A program made the position numbers and the translations under genes. From Nitrospiraceae bacterium (GTDB taxonomy: Bacteria > Nitrospirota > Nitrospiria > Nitrospirales > Nitrospiraceae): 64,000 bases of DNA. Under the pieces are notes generated by a model. It was not told the DNA's origin, made no database searches, and saw nothing but the letters and a program-made list of their open reading frames with translations. The DNA lies in contig JAHBWI010000002.1 in NCBI GenBank assembly GCA_019637075.1, positions 310,001 to 374,000 on the forward strand. The letters run 5' to 3'. This document shows positions 44,165 through 52,907 of this stretch, one piece after another; the first letter of the stretch is position 1, and each line of letters opens with the position of its first letter.

Positions 44165-44836
44165 ATGCGCGTCCTGCGAGACCGTCCGACATCGATGAGC
44201 GTGCTCCTGCTCTTGTTTCTCAGCCTTTCCGCTTGCGGGACCTTGCATGACAGCGGCTCGCCCGAATTCATATATAAACCGCTTGCCGTGGCAGACGGCA
44301 GCGCCGCGGCCGGAGACGGCAATAACATTCTGTTCCAAGGCAAACCCCTCATGCTCTCGGGGAACGCCATCAAAGTCGACGACCATCTGCGCGATGTCAA
44401 ATTGGTTCAAACCGATCTCAGCATGGTCAACATCAACGAAACCAAGGGCAAGGGCAAGGTCCGCATCATCAGCGTCGTACCGTCACTCGACACCAAAGTC
44501 TGCGAGCAACAAACCCATTACCTCAGCGAAAAGAACAAGGGACTCGACAAGATGGTCGAGCTGATCACGGTCAGCATCGACACCCCCTTTGCCCAAAAAC
44601 GCTTTGCCGAGGAGGCGAAGATCACCAACGTGACGTTCCTGTCCGATTTCCGTGGTGGTGATTTCGGCAAGGCCCATGGTTTGTTTCTAAAGGATCCGCA
44701 CATTCTGAGCCGCGCCATCATGGTCGTGGACAAGGACAACAAGGTCCGATACCTCCAAATCACGCCTGAACTGGTGCAGCTTCCGGACATGGAAGAGGCC
44801 TTCCGTTTCGCACGCAAGTTAGTGACGGCAAGCTAG
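44165..44836 (+). CDS. Tpx-like peroxiredoxin lipoprotein, 1-Cys variant
   Basis: A 223-residue thiol peroxidase. The lipobox LSLSAC acylates Cys24. The Tpx core has the peroxidatic Cys113 in VPSLDTKVCEQQ and the TPFAQKRF segment. In E. coli Tpx the resolving Cys follows that segment (SRFC); here it is Ala148. Cys24 and Cys113 are the only cysteines, so reduction must use an outside thiol. The ATG at 44165 has GAGGAGGA upstream. Probably periplasmic peroxide defence. Confidence 0.9.
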   Translation: MRVLRDRPTSMSVLLLLFLSLSACGTLHDSGSPEFIYKPLAVADGSAAAGDGNNILFQGKPLMLSGNAIKVDDHLRDVKLVQTDLSMVNINETKGKGKVRIISVVPSLDTKVCEQQTHYLSEKNKGLDKMVELITVSIDTPFAQKRFAEEAKITNVTFLSDFRGGDFGKAHGLFLKDPHILSRAIMVVDKDNKVRYLQITPELVQLPDMEEAFRFARKLVTAS

Positions 44837-44974
44837 TCGAGGCGTGAAACGGAAGCTCGTCCGCCCAAACCTCAGCCCTTAACCGTCACACCGTGGCCTT
44901 ATTGGCAATCGCTGTTCCCTCACAATCTGCATGCCACGTTTGACGACTAACGTTTCGCGCGATCCGGAGTACAC

Positions 44975-46375
44975 ATGAGCCACTTCGACATGCTGGTCAT
45001 CGGCTCGGGGCCCGCCGGCCAGAAGGCCGCGATCCAGGCCGCCAAGCTCGGCAAGAAGGTTGGACTTATCGAACGGAAAAACCAGGTCGGCGGCGTCTGC
45101 ACCAACACCGGCACCATCCCCAGCAAATCTCTCCGCGAAGCCGTGCTCTACCTCTCCGGCTTCCACCAGCGTGCTCTCTACGGCTCCAGCTATCGTGTGA
45201 AGCAAGACATCACGATGGAAGACCTGTCCTACCGAGCGAACCATGTGATCCGACGCGAGATCGAGATCATCCACAACCAGATGTCCCGCAACAATATCCA
45301 ACTCCTCACCGGCACCGCCGCTTTCCTCGATCCGCACCGCCTCCATATCGAGGGACCGCTGGAGCAGGCCGAGCACAGCGCCGATGTCATCGTGATCGCC
45401 TGCGGCACGGTCCCCGCGCATCCCGCCCACATTCCGTTCGACGACCAGTCAATCATCGATACCGACGGTCTTCTGGCGGTTGCCCGCTTGCCGAGGACAA
45501 TCACCATCATCGGCGGCGGGGTCATCGGAACCGAATATGCGTCCATCCTGGCCACCATGGGTATCCATGTGACACTGATCGAGCGGCGGCCACGGCTGCT
45601 GGAATTCGTGGACCAGGAAACGATCGAGGCGCTGCAATATCACATGCGTAGCATCGGCGTGACCCTGCGTTTCAACGAAGAGGTCGTGTCCGTGGAGCGG
45701 CGCGACGGCCAGGTGGTGGTGGGGCTCAAGAGCGGGAAGGAGATCGGAGCGACGACCGTGCTGTATTCCGTCGGTCGGATGGGCGCCACCCAGGCCCTCA
45801 ACCTCCCGGCCATCGGTATTACGGCGGATGAACGGGGACGGCTCACGGTCAACGAGAACTATCAGACGGCCATACCGCACATCTATGCCGCGGGCGACGT
45901 CATCGGCTTTCCCGCTCTGGCATCCACGTCGATGCAGCAGGGCCGCCTCGCCGCTTGCCATGCGTTCGGTCTGCCCTGTCGCAGCCAAACAGAACTGATG
46001 CCGCTCGGCATCTACTCGATCCCGGAGATTTCGATGGTCGGTCCGAACGAAGACGACCTCACCCGTAACGGCGTCCCCTATTCGGTTGGGATCGCGCGCT
46101 ACCGGGAAATTGCCCGAGGACAATTGATCGGCGACGAAATCGGGATGCTAAAGCTCTTGTTCCACAATAAGACACGCGAGCTGCTCGGAGTCCACGCCAT
46201 CGGCGAAGGTGCCACGGAGCTGATTCACATCGGGCAGGCGGTCATGTCCTTCCACGGACAAATCGACTATTTCGTGGAAACCGTCTTCAACTACCCGACG
46301 CTCGCCGAGTGCTATCGTGTGGCGGCGTTGGACGGCATCAACCGTCTACCGAGACCCTGGGCACCGAGGACGTAA
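44975..46375 (+). CDS. sthA: soluble pyridine nucleotide transhydrogenase
   Basis: A 466-residue FAD protein of the disulfide-reductase fold. FAD motif VIGSGPAGQKAA, then VGGVCTNTGTIPSKSLREA: only one of the two redox Cys of dihydrolipoamide dehydrogenase is present, as in SthA. The NAD(P) motif IIGGGVIGTEYASI and the AAGDVIGFPALASTSMQQGR C-terminal FAD site follow. It balances NADH and NADPH. A weak alternative would be another reductase of this family. Confidence 0.93.
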   Translation: MSHFDMLVIGSGPAGQKAAIQAAKLGKKVGLIERKNQVGGVCTNTGTIPSKSLREAVLYLSGFHQRALYGSSYRVKQDITMEDLSYRANHVIRREIEIIHNQMSRNNIQLLTGTAAFLDPHRLHIEGPLEQAEHSADVIVIACGTVPAHPAHIPFDDQSIIDTDGLLAVARLPRTITIIGGGVIGTEYASILATMGIHVTLIERRPRLLEFVDQETIEALQYHMRSIGVTLRFNEEVVSVERRDGQVVVGLKSGKEIGATTVLYSVGRMGATQALNLPAIGITADERGRLTVNENYQTAIPHIYAAGDVIGFPALASTSMQQGRLAACHAFGLPCRSQTELMPLGIYSIPEISMVGPNEDDLTRNGVPYSVGIARYREIARGQLIGDEIGMLKLLFHNKTRELLGVHAIGEGATELIHIGQAVMSFHGQIDYFVETVFNYPTLAECYRVAALDGINRLPRPWAPRT

Positions 46376-46531
46376 AAACGTGACGCGTGCGATGTGAAGA
46401 ACTTGGGCCAATGGCGGATCGCAGATGCGGTGCGGACCTTCCTACCTTAGGCCATTCGTCATCAGCGCTTGCTCCACCGAGATACGCTTCACGAGAGACG
46501 AGTGCTGTTTTACGCCGACCAAGGAGGCTTC

Positions 46532-47200
46532 ATGTCCTTTTCCAACCATCTCCGAAAACTTGCCCAACCGGTGTGGGATGCCCAGCTGACGCACCCATTC
46601 GTGGCGGCGCTCGGCAAGGGCACACTGCCCGAGCGAAAGTTCCGCTACTACATCCTGCAGGATGCTCGATTTCTCAGCGACCTCGCACGTGTCTTCGCGG
46701 CCGGAGCCTTGCGAGCACCCGACTCTGAAAGTGCGTTTAGATTCGCCAAGCTTGCGGAAGACACCATCGTCGTCGAACGCAGCCTCCATGAGAGCTACGG
46801 CAAGAAATGGAAACTCTCCCCTCAAGACATGGTCAACCAACCGATGGCACCGACGAACTATGCCTACACGCGCCATATGTTGGCGGTCGCCCAAGGCGGC
46901 ACTGCGGCAGAGATCGCCGTGGTCGCGCTTCCCTGTGCCTGGATTTACTGCGTGGTCGGAAAGCATTTCCTCAAAGACGGCCCGCCGCCCGCGAAACATC
47001 CGTACCGCGATTGGCTGCTGCTCTATGCTTCCCCCGAGTTCGAAGCGGTGCAGGAATGGATGCGAGCGAAAGTGGACGCATGGGCGCGCGTCGCAGGTCA
47101 TGAAGAAAAGAAGCGGATGGAGCAGTCGTTTCTGATCAGTTCGAAATATGAATGGATGTTCTGGGAGATGGCCTGGAACGAAGAGAAATGGCCGGTGTGA
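46532..47200 (+). CDS. tenA: TenA/THI-4 family thiaminase II
   Basis: A 222-residue helical protein. The active-site Cys is in the conserved ALPCAWIY segment (about 138). The YYILQDARFLSDLARVF segment supplies the substrate-binding Asp and aromatic residues, and the C-terminal EWMFWEMAWNEEKWPV matches the family end. It salvages thiamine degradation products. thiD lies about 3.6 kb away. GGAGG is before the ATG at 46532. Confidence 0.93.
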   Translation: MSFSNHLRKLAQPVWDAQLTHPFVAALGKGTLPERKFRYYILQDARFLSDLARVFAAGALRAPDSESAFRFAKLAEDTIVVERSLHESYGKKWKLSPQDMVNQPMAPTNYAYTRHMLAVAQGGTAAEIAVVALPCAWIYCVVGKHFLKDGPPPAKHPYRDWLLLYASPEFEAVQEWMRAKVDAWARVAGHEEKKRMEQSFLISSKYEWMFWEMAWNEEKWPV

Positions 47201-47230
47201 CGACATAGGCCAGGGCGAGAACGCGGTGTG

Positions 47231-47262
47231 CTTGCATCCACCCCACATTCTTGGGGAGCAAG
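47231..47262. terminator. terminator-like hairpin after tenA
   Basis: CTTGC..CCCC paired with GGGG..GCAAG, with an internal loop, between convergent genes ending at 47200 and 47332. Confidence 0.4.
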
Positions 47263-47331
47263 GAGAAAGAAGGTAGACGTAGGGAGATGAGCACCCCGCC
47301 CAACTGCGCCTACCCTCCACTCCCTAGGCCC

Positions 47332-47490
47332 CTAGCTTGCTTTGCGATACTCCTGCTCCGTTTCAAACGGCTCCCACTGCGGCTCATATTCACCATAGTC
47401 CTCCGAGTCGCTTCCCTCTTCCGAAACGGACGCCCAGACGGAGATGGCGAGGATCAACACGGTCATTCCAATGAGGAAGTAGACTGGCAT
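47332..47490 (-). CDS. small membrane protein with acidic tail
   Basis: A 52-residue product. One TM helix (VYFLIGMTVLILAISVWASV, residues 3-22) leads to an acidic, Tyr-rich tail (EDYGEYEPQWEPFETEQEYR). The ATG at 47490 has AAGGAGG at the ideal distance, so the longer reading to 47526 is rejected. Function unknown. Confidence 0.75.
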   Translation of the reverse strand: MPVYFLIGMTVLILAISVWASVSEEGSDSEDYGEYEPQWEPFETEQEYRKAS

Positions 47491-47680
47491 GTCGGCCTCC
47501 TTGGTGTAGGCTGTCCATGCTTCCATGCTAGTCCCGCCGGCGCCTCTTACGTCACGGGGAAAATCCCGAGGGTCAATGGGGATTCTCCCTATGGTGTAAT
47601 CTAGGCACTCTGCGTAGAGTCCGAACGTCCCGTGCTACCCGTGGCTCAGTTTTCGCTGTGGCGCCCACGGCTTGCGTTGA
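47491..47680. other. non-coding stretch before gene remnant
   Basis: About 190 nt without a supported gene. The expected 5' part of the following remnant is not recognisable in any frame. Confidence 0.4.
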
Positions 47681-48082
47681 TACAGTCATTGCGGTAGAAC
47701 CCTTCGCCTGCCCCATACGCCGGATGGCGAGGCGCAGGCGCTCAAGGTCGGCAAGCTGCTCGGTGCAGACCTCGTGGCCTTCTTCTACATCTCCGCCACC
47801 CTGGGTACGCAGGCCAACATGAACTTCAGCCTGTTCGGCGGGGCCGGAGCAAACGCTCAGCCGCTCTATCGGCTCGGCGTCTCGGTGCGCGGGGTGCAGG
47901 TGGAGTCGAGCGAGATCACCTGGAGCGGTAACGCCCGGCTTCTGCAGTCGACCGCCGGCTTGGAGGAAGCCTTGGCGCGCCTGACCTGCCAAGCCCTCAA
48001 TGCCGCCTGGAGCCCGCTCCCCTCCGGCAACGAACCGACCTGCCAGCGACGCCCGATACGCGTTTCCCTTCGCACCTTTTAG
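47681..48082 (+). pseudogene. 5'-truncated remnant of an envelope-protein gene
   Basis: An open plus-strand frame from about 47702 to the TAG at 48082 reads DGEAQALKVGKLLGADLVAF, then GVQVESSEITWSGNARLLQS, with an ALNAAW end. This is the C-terminal half of a FlgO/CsgG-like lipoprotein (GADxVxxF core, then export strand pattern). No start codon with an RBS precedes it and a TGA lies at 47678. A GTG at 47774 could give a 102-residue product, but it would cut the domain. I read it as a broken gene. Confidence 0.55.
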
Positions 48083-48128
48083 GATCGGCTGGTACCATAC
48101 AGTAGACGCTTGGCGCCGACGCTGCGAC

Positions 48129-49151
48129 ATGAGCTCTGCTTCAATGACAACTCACCCGAGCCTCCTCAACTCCCGAGAAATTCGCGCGCATCTCCTCGGG
48201 CTCACCTTGTTCGTCGGCCTGCTGGTCCTCTGGTACTGGGCCTCTACCGGCGAACGGGCGGTTCCTTCGCTCATCGAACTCTTGCACGAGGATGATCCTT
48301 CGTCTCGTATTGTTGCGGCGGAGCAATTGGGACACATCGGACCGGCAGCGGTCGCTGCCGTGCCGGACTTGATCGCCCAGGCGACCAAGGACCCACTCCA
48401 ACACGCCAATACGACCGCCGCGGCGGCACTCAAGTCGATCGATCTGGCGGCGGCGCGCCGGGTGATGACCCGCTATATCCCTCTCCTGCAGGACCAAGAC
48501 GTTCAGCTCAAACGAACGGCTTGCGCAGTGCTCGGCAGTCTCGGACCGGTCGCCAAACCGGCTATACCTGCGCTCCTCGCTGTCTCCCGTGATGCGGACG
48601 AACTCGTTCGCCGCAACGCCCTATCCGCCCTCGCTGCGATCGGACTCCCGGCACCCACCGTGACCTCTGCATTGATCGCAGGGCTGCACGATCCCGATTC
48701 CTTCGTTCGACACGCCGTGGTAATGCAGTTCGCGTTCAGTCATCCCATCAGCAAGGAAGCCGCCGACGCCCTCTCCGGCCTGACGAATGATGCCGATACG
48801 ACGATCGCCACCCTTGCCAGGACCGCCTTGGGTCGCCAGGCGCGAGATGAACGGACACAGGCAGAGACCTTGGGCCTCATGGTCCGCAGTTCCATGAGCC
48901 TGGACTATGCCTTGTTCCAACTGGCTCAACTCGGACCGTCGGCGGCTGCTGCCGTTCCGACCATCTCGCCTGTGCTTCAGCACCGGCACCCGCTCTATCG
49001 GTACTTGGCAGCCGAAGCGCTGGGCGCGATGGGGCCCTCCGCGAAGGAGGGCTTACCCGCACTGGAACAGGCACGTCACGACCCGGACCAGATCGTTCGA
49101 GAGAGTGTCGCCGAGGCCATCGCCGCCATCACCGAAACGGGAACCCCATGA
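48129..49151 (+). CDS. membrane-anchored HEAT-repeat protein
   Basis: A 340-residue protein. One N-terminal TM helix (LLGLTLFVGLLVLWYWA, about 21-38) is followed by HEAT-like repeats: SRIVAAEQLGHIGPAAVAAV, VQLKRTACAVLGSLGPVAKP, VRRNALSALAAIGLPAPTV and YRYLAAEALGAMGPSAKEGL. They form a protein-binding solenoid, probably in the periplasm. The ATG at 48129 is chosen because earlier codons overlap the remnant. It is coupled to the next gene (ATGA). Confidence 0.85.
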   Translation: MSSASMTTHPSLLNSREIRAHLLGLTLFVGLLVLWYWASTGERAVPSLIELLHEDDPSSRIVAAEQLGHIGPAAVAAVPDLIAQATKDPLQHANTTAAAALKSIDLAAARRVMTRYIPLLQDQDVQLKRTACAVLGSLGPVAKPAIPALLAVSRDADELVRRNALSALAAIGLPAPTVTSALIAGLHDPDSFVRHAVVMQFAFSHPISKEAADALSGLTNDADTTIATLARTALGRQARDERTQAETLGLMVRSSMSLDYALFQLAQLGPSAAAAVPTISPVLQHRHPLYRYLAAEALGAMGPSAKEGLPALEQARHDPDQIVRESVAEAIAAITETGTP

Positions 49152-49636
49152 CCAGCGCGCCGGCTCCAGACATAAGACCGCTCCGCTTCCTTCTGCGCCT
49201 AGGCTACTGGATGGCCCTCGTCGGCGGGCTCCTGCTTCCCTGGCTGATCATGATCGGCTTCGACCATCTCGTCCGTCATGTCCCCTGGGGGCAGGCCTGG
49301 CATGCCTTCCGCCTGCATCTGTTCGCGCCGGGCTACAACTTCTTTCTTATCGGCATCCTCAATATGGCGCCGTTTCTCCTATGGGCCGTCTGGATGCTGC
49401 TCCACCTCGGCCATGCTCCACTGGCCGATCCGTTGACGATCCGACGTCGGGCCTGCGGTCTTGCACTCGCCGCGCTCTCGATGACCGGCCTCTCGCTTTG
49501 GACCCACACCTCCGTGCTGCTCTATCCCGATGCGCAGGGAGCGCTGGCCTATCTGTTTCTCCCCGTCATGCTGCTTGTCGCCTCGGGCGTCGGCTATGGC
49601 GCCGGTCGGATCCTGGCCCGTCGGCTCATCCGATAA
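49148..49636 (+). CDS. four-helix membrane protein
   Basis: A 162-residue integral membrane protein with about four TM helices (WMALVGGLLLPWLIMIGF, NFFLIGILNMAPFLLWAVWM, LALAALSMTGLSLW, YLFLPVMLLVASGVGYGAG). No family is recognised. Its start overlaps the end of the HEAT-repeat gene, so the two products probably act together. Confidence 0.78.
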   Translation: MTSAPAPDIRPLRFLLRLGYWMALVGGLLLPWLIMIGFDHLVRHVPWGQAWHAFRLHLFAPGYNFFLIGILNMAPFLLWAVWMLLHLGHAPLADPLTIRRRACGLALAALSMTGLSLWTHTSVLLYPDAQGALAYLFLPVMLLVASGVGYGAGRILARRLIR

Positions 49637-49668
49637 CCAGGTACTGTCCGGCGCAGCACACCAGCATC

Positions 49669-49698
49669 ATTGGACAGCGCCCTCAGCCTATGTATAAT
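49669..49698 (+). promoter_or_regulatory. sigma-70-type promoter of the FlgO-like gene
   Basis: TTGGAC (49669-49674), an 18-nt spacer and a perfect TATAAT (49693-49698), about 24 nt before the start codon. Confidence 0.5.
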
Positions 49699-49721
49699 GT
49701 GAGCGCTTTCGTTATGGAGCG

Positions 49722-50744
49722 ATGATCACGCGTTCGATGTTGAGACTATTCCTATCCATCCTGCTGCTGGCCCTGTGGCACTCGCCCGCCGTCGCCGCCT
49801 CGAAATATGAAGAAAGCCTCCGGGAGTTGGCCGAGGGTGTCGCGGCAGAGGCGATCAAGCTCAAGAAAGAGCGCCTCGCCGTCTTGGATTTCGTGGATCC
49901 CAAAGGCGAAGCGACACCCATCGGGCGGTTTCTCGCAGAAGAAGTGGCGACTCAGCTGTTGGTCGTCGGGGACCTGAAGGTCGTTGACCACAAGCTCATG
50001 ATCGCCACGATGAAGAAGCACCAGTTGACGCACCTTGAGGCCTCACAGGCGAAGGCCGCCAAACGCGTGGCCAAGGCTCTGCGTACCGACCTGTTCGTGA
50101 CCGGCTCCTTCATGGACATTCCCGAAGGCATTCAAATCACCGTCAAGCTCATCGGGCCCTACACGGTGCAATCCGTGGGCGCCGCCAGAGGGCTGCTCCC
50201 CAAAGCCGGACCGCTCGCTGCCCTTATCAAACAACAGGAGACGGTGCCGAAGGAAGTCAAAGCAGCGCCCAAATCGACAGCGCCTCCGGTCCCGATTTCG
50301 AAGCTCCACCAGAACGACCTGTACCGGGTCATCCTCACAAGCCTTTCCCGGCAAGGCGACTACGTCACGGTGGAATTGCTGTACGAGAACCGATCGGGCC
50401 GGGATCTGCGTATCGCCTGCCAACTGCAGGATACCTATCTGCAGGACACCGAGGGGAACCAGTGGAAACAGGACGTGACCCACAGCCGAGAGTCGCTCTG
50501 CACGCGCGGGTTCGAATTGGCAGCCGCCCAGAGCAAACGCGTCACGCTCTCGTTCCCGGTAAAAGACAAGGCCCCCGGCCACACGCTCAGCCTGCATATG
50601 CATGAGACGGCGCCCCGGTCCGATGCCCTGTTTGCCTTTACCGGTCTGGTGTTGACGCCGGATGCCCCGGCCTCGGCTCCCGAACAGCCTCCGGCAGAAC
50701 CATCACCGGCCGCGCCCCCGGACGCCAGTGCCCCGACATCGTAA
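49722..50744 (+). CDS. FlgO-domain exported protein
   Basis: A 340-residue protein. Signal peptide (MLRLFLSILLLALWHSPAVAA). The FlgO/CsgG-like domain (30-160) reads LAVLDFVDPKGEATPIGRFL, VATQLLVVGDLKVVDH and ALRTDLFVTGSFMDIPEG. The second half is beta-rich (YVTVELLYENRSGRDLRIAC), and the tail is Pro/Ala-rich low complexity. It is probably an envelope protein; the family includes flagellar outer-membrane proteins, but no flagellar genes are near. Confidence 0.82.
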   Translation: MITRSMLRLFLSILLLALWHSPAVAASKYEESLRELAEGVAAEAIKLKKERLAVLDFVDPKGEATPIGRFLAEEVATQLLVVGDLKVVDHKLMIATMKKHQLTHLEASQAKAAKRVAKALRTDLFVTGSFMDIPEGIQITVKLIGPYTVQSVGAARGLLPKAGPLAALIKQQETVPKEVKAAPKSTAPPVPISKLHQNDLYRVILTSLSRQGDYVTVELLYENRSGRDLRIACQLQDTYLQDTEGNQWKQDVTHSRESLCTRGFELAAAQSKRVTLSFPVKDKAPGHTLSLHMHETAPRSDALFAFTGLVLTPDAPASAPEQPPAEPSPAAPPDASAPTS

Positions 50745-50774
50745 ACCGTAACCTCTATCCAGGAATTCCGTCCC

Positions 50775-51569
50775 ATGATCAAACAAGTGCTGACGATTGC
50801 AGGATCCGACTCCGGCGGCGGCGCCGGAATTCAAGCCGACATCAAGTCAATTTCCGCCAACGGCTGCTATGCCATGTCGGTCATCACCTCGGTCACCGCA
50901 CAGAATACGGAAGAGGTCACCGACGTGTTCGACCTGCCCGTGTCGAGCGTGGCCGCCCAACTTGACGCCGTCTTCGATGATTTCGATATCGCCGCCGTGA
51001 AGACCGGCATGCTCGCCACGACGGAAACCATTAGAACCGTGGTGCGGCTCCTGAGGCCGCAGAACGTTCGGAATCTCGTGGTGGACCCGGTCATGATCTC
51101 CAAGAGCGGCCGCAACCTTTTGAAGCCCGATGCCGTCGACACACTGAAGAAGGAACTGTTCCCGCTGGCCCTCATGATCACGCCCAATATTCATGAAGCC
51201 CAACAATTGTCCGGCATCGAGATCGCCTCCCTTGCCGATGCCCGGCGCGCCGCAAAGATCCTGCATCAGTTCGGCGCCGCCTACGTGCTGATCAAGGGCG
51301 GACATTTGTCCTCGGACCGTGGCACCGACCTGTTGTACGACGGCCGTTTCTTCAACATCTTCAAGGGTGAGTTCATCGACACGCCGCACACCCACGGCAC
51401 CGGATGCACTTTTGCCTCCGCCATTGCCGCACACCTGGCGAGGGGCAAATCGGTTCCGGACGCAGTCCAAACTGCCAAGACCTATCTGACGGAAGCCATC
51501 AGACACGGCCTGGCGATCGGACATGGCAAAGGACCGACGAATCACTTTTATTTTCTCGCACAGGGTTGA
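50775..51569 (+). CDS. thiD: HMP/HMP-P kinase
   Basis: A 264-residue kinase phosphorylating hydroxymethylpyrimidine twice for thiamine synthesis. TIAGSDSGGGAGIQADIKSI is the N-terminal signature, with VVDPVMISKSGRNLL and the anion-hole THGTGCTFASAIAAHLA with the catalytic Asp replaced or shifted as in the family. No TPP riboswitch is seen upstream. Confidence 0.96.
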   Translation: MIKQVLTIAGSDSGGGAGIQADIKSISANGCYAMSVITSVTAQNTEEVTDVFDLPVSSVAAQLDAVFDDFDIAAVKTGMLATTETIRTVVRLLRPQNVRNLVVDPVMISKSGRNLLKPDAVDTLKKELFPLALMITPNIHEAQQLSGIEIASLADARRAAKILHQFGAAYVLIKGGHLSSDRGTDLLYDGRFFNIFKGEFIDTPHTHGTGCTFASAIAAHLARGKSVPDAVQTAKTYLTEAIRHGLAIGHGKGPTNHFYFLAQG

Positions 51570-51575
51570 TCGACG

Positions 51576-52868
51576 ATGGATCGCACGATCGGATCGGCAC
51601 TCTCGTTTCAACTGACCGGATGGGCCTGGATTGTCCTCTCCTCGCTGCTCGGCCTGGGCAGTTTCCTTGGTATGCTGCGCGGTTCGCCGCTTCCCCCGGC
51701 CCTTCGGCTGATCCACGCCCATGGCACGTTGGTCGGCGGCATTCTGCAAATCCTGATCGGGCTGGCCCTCGCGTCGATCGAACTGACCCAGCCGCCCTCG
51801 AAACGTGCGGCCCGCCTGCTCCGATTCATCGGCTTCAATGCCGCGGCGCTCGGGCTGACGGTCGGCTCCATCCAACGCGACTCCGTCATCATGATGGCCT
51901 CCGGCATTGTCCTCGCCATGGCCATCGTCCCCTTGTTTCGCCCGGTATGGAGCCTCCTTCAAACGTGGACCGGCTGGACCACCGTCCACTCGTTCATGGG
52001 AGTCTTGGCTGCGATCGGGTTGGTCGCCTGTCTTGGACTGGGAATGCTGCTCGCCGGCCTGTGGTATCCAGAGTGGCACGGTGTGCTCAGGCTCAGCCAT
52101 CTCCACAGCGGAGTGCTCATGGGGCTCGTGTTGATCGGGCTCACCGTCATTCAACTAGGCATCCCGAGCCTGATACAACGTCCGCTCAGCAGTGCCGGGT
52201 TGGCCCACACCGCACTGTTGTGCATCCCGGCCTGCGTGGCAGGTTTGCTGACCGGATTCCTGCTGACCTCGGTGCCGATCCAGTTGGCGGCCGGTGGAGG
52301 TCTCCTCCTGTTTCTTGGCCTTTACACCTTCACACTTCTGCGCACCTGGAGCGGAGGGTCGGCCGGCTCAGCGGCGACCGATCACCTGCTGATCGCCGTG
52401 TTTTTTCTGGTCGTCACCACAGTCGTGGGTCTGGGGATCGGTTACAACGTATTGTCGACTCCACCGATCATGCCCTACGGAACACTCCATTTGATCGCCT
52501 ACACGCACCTGACGTTCATCGGCTTTTTGCTGCATGCGACCATCGGTGGTTTGGCGTTCTGTCTCCCCACGCTCCTGTCGGCCCATCGAGTCCCCAGCCA
52601 CAAAAAGCGGCCGGCGTATCAGGCTGAGTTGGAGCAGATCATGAATCGATGGCGGACGCTACAAATCGCAGCGCTGAGTTTCGGTACCCTCGGCCTGGGA
52701 CTGGTGGCATCATTGACCTGGAACCTGCCGCTTGGGTCCGCCGCGGTGCAAACTGCATCGTGGATAAGCTTCGGGCTGCTGTTGACCGGCATGACCCTCG
52801 TCACCATCAAGCTGGCCCAGGTCGTAGGAACAGCGCCCTCTGCGGATAAGCACCATCACGAGCATTGA
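51576..52868 (+). CDS. 12-TM membrane protein, haem-copper-oxidase-subunit-I-like
   Basis: A 430-residue integral membrane protein with about twelve TM helices. His in helix 2 (LIHAHGTLVGG), helix 6 (LSHLHSGVLMG) and helix 10 (LHLIAYTHLTFIGFLLHA) recalls haem ligands of oxidase subunit I or NnrS proteins. The usual copper-B site is not visible, so oxidase activity is doubtful. The C-terminus is His-rich (KHHHEH). It lies 6 nt after thiD. Confidence 0.75.
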   Translation: MDRTIGSALSFQLTGWAWIVLSSLLGLGSFLGMLRGSPLPPALRLIHAHGTLVGGILQILIGLALASIELTQPPSKRAARLLRFIGFNAAALGLTVGSIQRDSVIMMASGIVLAMAIVPLFRPVWSLLQTWTGWTTVHSFMGVLAAIGLVACLGLGMLLAGLWYPEWHGVLRLSHLHSGVLMGLVLIGLTVIQLGIPSLIQRPLSSAGLAHTALLCIPACVAGLLTGFLLTSVPIQLAAGGGLLLFLGLYTFTLLRTWSGGSAGSAATDHLLIAVFFLVVTTVVGLGIGYNVLSTPPIMPYGTLHLIAYTHLTFIGFLLHATIGGLAFCLPTLLSAHRVPSHKKRPAYQAELEQIMNRWRTLQIAALSFGTLGLGLVASLTWNLPLGSAAVQTASWISFGLLLTGMTLVTIKLAQVVGTAPSADKHHHEH

Positions 52869-52907
52869 CCGATCGGCTACAGGGCGGGATCTCCCCGACG
52901 ACAGACT

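Noticed and set aside
47650-47678. A TGGCGCCC...GGCTTGC sequence resembling a sigma-54 site
   Set aside because: GG and GC are 12 nt apart, not 10, and no intact gene follows.
50745-50774. TPP riboswitch before thiD
   Set aside because: The gap is only 30 nt and shows none of the conserved TPP-aptamer segments.
50847-52154. A 435-codon minus-strand frame over thiD and the 12-TM gene
   Set aside because: It spans two well-supported plus-strand genes and is His/Arg/Gly-rich low-quality sequence.
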